Positions 10,830-13,142 of a DNA stretch of 13,142 nt are shown here, piece by piece (positions within the stretch are counted from its first letter, which is position 1; every line of letters starts with the position of its first letter). Position numbers and translations under genes: made by a program. The notes beneath the pieces were generated by a model. The model worked only from the letters and a program-made list of their open reading frames with translations, did no database searches and was not told the origin of the DNA. The DNA comes from Candidatus Gottesmanbacteria bacterium RBG_16_37_8 (GTDB taxonomy: Bacteria; Patescibacteriota; Microgenomatia; 2-02-FULL-39-11), in the NCBI GenBank assembly GCA_001779055.1, contig MFJA01000011.1:66501-79642 (forward strand), given 5' to 3'.

Positions 10830-12530
10830 ATGAAAGCTTCTTATTCTTTTTTATTTTTACTTCTTTTTATAAGTTTTTTTACCAGAATTTTATTCCTGGA
10901 TTCAATACCTCAAGGAATGTATCGGGATGAAGTCTCAGTTGGCTACAATGCTTATTCCATCATAAAAACAGGCAAGGATGAGTTTGACCGTAATTTCCCC
11001 TTTATCTTTGAAGCCTTAGGTGATTATAAACTGCCTGTCATCATCTATCTGACAGCACCGTTCGTTTTTCTTTTCGGCCTGACCGATTTTTGGGTTAGAT
11101 TCCCGACTGCTTTAATTGGTTCTTTAACTCCTTTTGCGCTCTTTCTACTGACTAAAAAATTATTTGATAAAAGAATTGCCATGTTTTCCGCCATATCTTT
11201 GGCCATCTCTCCCTGGCATATCTTATTTTCCAGATCGGTCAATGAATCAGTTATCTCAGTTTTTACTAGCATTTTAGGGATATATTTTCTAATCCTCCTT
11301 TTTAATAAATGGCAGATAAAAAATCTTATCTTAAGCTTGTTGTTCCAGGTTTTGTCTGTTTTTTCCTACAGGACTCAATTCATTTTCGCCCCCCTGATGG
11401 TACTATCAGTTACTGTTATTTTGTTTTCTTCTTCTTCCATAAAATGGAATTTGCGCCAAAAAAAACTGGCTGCCATTGGACTTGCCTCTTTCCTTGTTAT
11501 TTTATTTGTCACTATTTATTCGGCTGGTATTACCAGAGTCAAAGATATCGGACTGATAAGTTCTCCCGAAATAAAGCTCATCTTAGAAGAACAAATCAGG
11601 GAAGATAAGGGTACTCTGCCCTTTGTAACCAGAGCATATCACAATAAAATTATCAATTTTGCAGTTACCCTTGCCGGTAATTATGTCAGTCATTTTGATC
11701 CCGGCTATTTATTTTTCACCGGAGATAAAAAATCCTCCAATAATTCCACTCCCTTTATGGGGCATTTGTTATTTATTGATCTGCCTTTCGTCCTGATAGG
11801 AATTTATTTTCTGATAAGAAAAGATTTAAACAGGTCTTCAACTGTCCTTTTTTCCTGGCTAATATTAGGTCCTCTTGCTTCATCTTTAACTGTTGATTCT
11901 CCCTCGTCATTACGAAATCTTATTTCCATAGTTCCCTGGGCGATGGTCATTGGTTTTGGGGTATCTAAGTTTCTTGACCTGACAAGCAAATTTAAAAAAC
12001 TAAAACCGGTTTTGATTTCCCTGCTTTTATTATTTGTTGCTTATAATTTTGTCTTTTTCCTTCACCAATTTTTTATCCATAAAACAGTCAATAAACCCTG
12101 GTCGCGCGATGTTGGTCTAAAAGAGGTAGCATACTTCGCCAAATCTGTAGAAGGTAATTTCGAAAAAATAACCTTTGCTCAATATCCCGATCTCTATATT
12201 TTTCTTCTTTACTATCAGAAAATTGATCCGTCTTTCATCCAGAAGAGACAGGAAAATCGGGTTTTTACTGACCGGAAAAAAGAAATTATTAATTTAATAA
12301 ATCCCCGTTTTTTTCTTATGGAAAAAGACTGCGCACTGGAAGGGGAAAGCCGGCAAGTTTACGTTTGTATCAAAGACAGAATTCCCAAAGGTGTCAACGT
12401 TCTCAAATCCATAAGATATGCTGATAACCAGCCCATCTTTACTTTTTTGGAATTTGCTCCTCTTTCAGATAGTAATAACTGGCAGTTTCCTCATGGGTTT
12501 TCAGAGTATACGGAAAATATTCTCTATTAA
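10830..12530 (+). CDS. GT39/PMT-like membrane glycosyltransferase
   Basis: The 566-residue protein starts with a membrane segment (4-24) and the loop IPQGMYRDEVSVGYNAYSI; the acidic pair D33-E34 is the catalytic-loop motif of PMT_2/ArnT-like GT-C enzymes. FALGDYKLP-type residues follow (EALGDYKLPVIIYL, 61-74), another family hallmark. About eleven membrane segments run to near residue 415, then a soluble, probably extracellular domain of about 150 residues with a PDLYIFLLYY stretch. Such enzymes move sugars from polyprenyl-phosphate donors onto proteins or lipids outside the membrane. Length is typical. CGGAAA sits just before ATG and may act as a weak ribosome binding site. Confidence 0.85.
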   Translation: MKASYSFLFLLLFISFFTRILFLDSIPQGMYRDEVSVGYNAYSIIKTGKDEFDRNFPFIFEALGDYKLPVIIYLTAPFVFLFGLTDFWVRFPTALIGSLTPFALFLLTKKLFDKRIAMFSAISLAISPWHILFSRSVNESVISVFTSILGIYFLILLFNKWQIKNLILSLLFQVLSVFSYRTQFIFAPLMVLSVTVILFSSSSIKWNLRQKKLAAIGLASFLVILFVTIYSAGITRVKDIGLISSPEIKLILEEQIREDKGTLPFVTRAYHNKIINFAVTLAGNYVSHFDPGYLFFTGDKKSSNNSTPFMGHLLFIDLPFVLIGIYFLIRKDLNRSSTVLFSWLILGPLASSLTVDSPSSLRNLISIVPWAMVIGFGVSKFLDLTSKFKKLKPVLISLLLLFVAYNFVFFLHQFFIHKTVNKPWSRDVGLKEVAYFAKSVEGNFEKITFAQYPDLYIFLLYYQKIDPSFIQKRQENRVFTDRKKEIINLINPRFFLMEKDCALEGESRQVYVCIKDRIPKGVNVLKSIRYADNQPIFTFLEFAPLSDSNNWQFPHGFSEYTENILY

Positions 12531-12545
12531 ATTTTCCTATTGTTA

Positions 12546-12551
12546 TATAAT
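12546..12551 (+). promoter_or_regulatory. -10 box TATAAT for the Nudix gene and possibly tRNA-Arg(CCG)
   Basis: TATAAT is followed by a leader with AGGAG (12565-12569) 11 bases before the ATG. No other promoter is evident for the overlapping downstream tRNA, so this one may serve both. Confidence 0.5.
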
Positions 12552-12580
12552 ACTCCCAACTTTCAGGAGTTAATTAAGTT

Positions 12581-13021
12581 ATGATCAGAGAATTTTCAGC
12601 AGGCGGCATCGTCTTTAAAAAAATCAAACGACCAAAGACCAAAGAGCAACGACTGGTTTGGCTTGTTTGCCAGCATTCCCAGCATAAAGGCTGGGTTTTT
12701 CCCAAGGGTCTGATAGGTGACCACAATCATGGTGAATCAAGTGAAGAAACAGCCGTCAGGGAAGTAGCTGAGGAAACCGGAATTACAGGAAAAATTATCC
12801 AAAAACTGGGAAATCCCGTTGCTTATTTTTATACCTGGCAGGGAGAAAAAAGGTTTAAAACAGTCTATTACTACCTGATGGAATATGTCCTCGGAAATAC
12901 ATTGGATCATGACTGGGAAATGTCTCAGGTGGAATGGCTCAAGGAAAGTGAAGTGGAAAAAAGACTAACTTTCAAATCTGATAAAATAGCCTTTAAGCAG
13001 GCTCTAGCCTCTGTAGGCTAA
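12581..13021 (+). CDS. Nudix hydrolase, diadenosine-polyphosphate type
   Basis: This 146-residue enzyme begins REFSAGGIVFKK and has GWVFPKG (37-43), the typical strand of Ap4A-type hydrolases and MutT-like house-cleaning enzymes. The Nudix box is canonical: G46-x5-E52, then R60-E61-V-A-E64-E65-T-G67-I68, with all metal-binding glutamates present. VYYYLMEY and WEMSQVEWLKESE complete the fold. It would hydrolyse nucleoside-diphosphate-linked compounds in the cytosol; the exact substrate is not readable. The stop codon (13019-13021) lies inside tRNA-Arg(CCG), whose 5' end is at 13007, so the last codons double as the tRNA acceptor and D-arm start. AGGAG precedes the ATG. Confidence 0.9.
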   Translation: MIREFSAGGIVFKKIKRPKTKEQRLVWLVCQHSQHKGWVFPKGLIGDHNHGESSEETAVREVAEETGITGKIIQKLGNPVAYFYTWQGEKRFKTVYYYLMEYVLGNTLDHDWEMSQVEWLKESEVEKRLTFKSDKIAFKQALASVG

Positions 13022-13078
13022 CGGATAGACCGCAGGATTCCGGATCCTGATGTGTGGGTTCGATTCCCGCCAGAGGCG
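13007..13078 (+). tRNA. tRNA-Arg(CCG)
   Basis: GCCTCTG (13007-13013) pairs perfectly with CAGAGGC (13071-13077) and G13078 is the discriminator. The anticodon stem CAGGA/TCCTG encloses TTCCGGA, giving anticodon CCG at 13040-13042, which reads CGG. The T-arm is GTGGG-TTCGATT-CCCGC. The D stem is weak (GGCT against GACC). CCA is not encoded. The first 15 bases overlap the Nudix gene on the same strand, and a nested-hairpin repeat begins at the discriminator. Confidence 0.92.
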
Positions 13079-13142
13079 CAACGTAAAAAATTGCGATGCA
13101 ATTTCAACGTTGCTGAAACGTTTAAATTTACAAAGTAAATTT
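13078..13142 (+). repeat. Copy of the GCAACGT nested-hairpin repeat, cut by window end
   Basis: GCAACGT (13078-13084) pairs with ACGTTGC (13107-13113) around an inner hairpin AAATTGC (13088-13094)/GCAATTT (13098-13104) with loop GAT. TGAAACG follows, then a second hairpin AAATTTAC (13124-13131)/GTAAATTT (13135-13142) with loop AAA. The plan matches 9373-9453, with different but still complementary stem sequences. Confidence 0.7.

Noticed and set aside
11309..11608. 99-codon plus-strand frame inside the GT39-like gene
   Set aside because: Out-of-frame shadow of a long, well-supported membrane protein gene.
1..13142. CRISPR array or UGA recoding
   Set aside because: No regularly spaced direct repeats are visible, and several genes end in TGA at positions confirmed by overlaps and neighbours, so the standard code fits.

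Overview
The window looks like a fragment of a small-genome, AT-rich Patescibacteria (CPR) chromosome, most likely of the Microgenomates type. That placement is inferred from gene style: stand-alone GIY-YIG ORFs, tRNA genes mostly without encoded CCA, many small membrane proteins of unknown family and polytopic GT-C glycosyltransferases. UGA is used as a normal stop, which argues against the UGA-recoding CPR lineages.

Layout. Positions 1-4216 are host-like: a GIY-YIG nuclease, a ComF-like phosphoribosyltransferase, tRNA-Ser(GCU), a VOC protein, an anchored exported protein, a GT-C-like membrane protein, a two-TM protein and tRNA-Arg(GCG). tRNA-Ser(CGA), at 4222-4313, appears to be the insertion site of a roughly 5-kb integrative element reaching to about 9372. 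The element holds a large serine recombinase, a two-tyrosine HUH replication initiator, an unlisted 58-aa ORF, a TM-coiled coil-TM protein, an XRE regulator, a PD-(D/E)XK nuclease-like protein and two small membrane proteins. The chromosome then resumes with a second GIY-YIG ORF, a Nudix-like protein with a degraded Nudix box, a cupin, a GT39-like glycosyltransferase, a canonical Nudix hydrolase and tRNA-Arg(CCG), whose first 15 bases lie inside the Nudix gene.

How the element works (inference). A promoter with a palindrome in its spacer (6910-6938) drives the 58-aa ORF, rep and the recombinase, which overlap by 11 and 4 bases. The same spaced dyad, CCATA-N11-TATGG, covers the start codons of both the 58-aa ORF and the XRE regulator, which suggests that the regulator controls itself and the replication/recombination operon, or that both messages share a start-sequestering hairpin. 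The recombinase gene reads antisense into tRNA-Ser and takes its last 23 codons from it. The tRNA-Ser copy is the only one of four tRNAs here with an encoded CCA, as expected if the element supplied its 3' end. The likely far junction (about 9361-9379) resembles a decayed tRNA 3' end followed by the GCAACGTAA sequence that also follows the other tRNA-Ser and tRNA-Arg(CCG).

Two genome-wide features stand out. One is a family of nested-hairpin repeats that begins exactly at tRNA 3' ends, with stems that vary in compensating fashion between copies. The other is a recurring -10 box 5-7 bases before start codons, pointing to leaderless mRNAs. No stretch longer than 300 bases lacks a gene.
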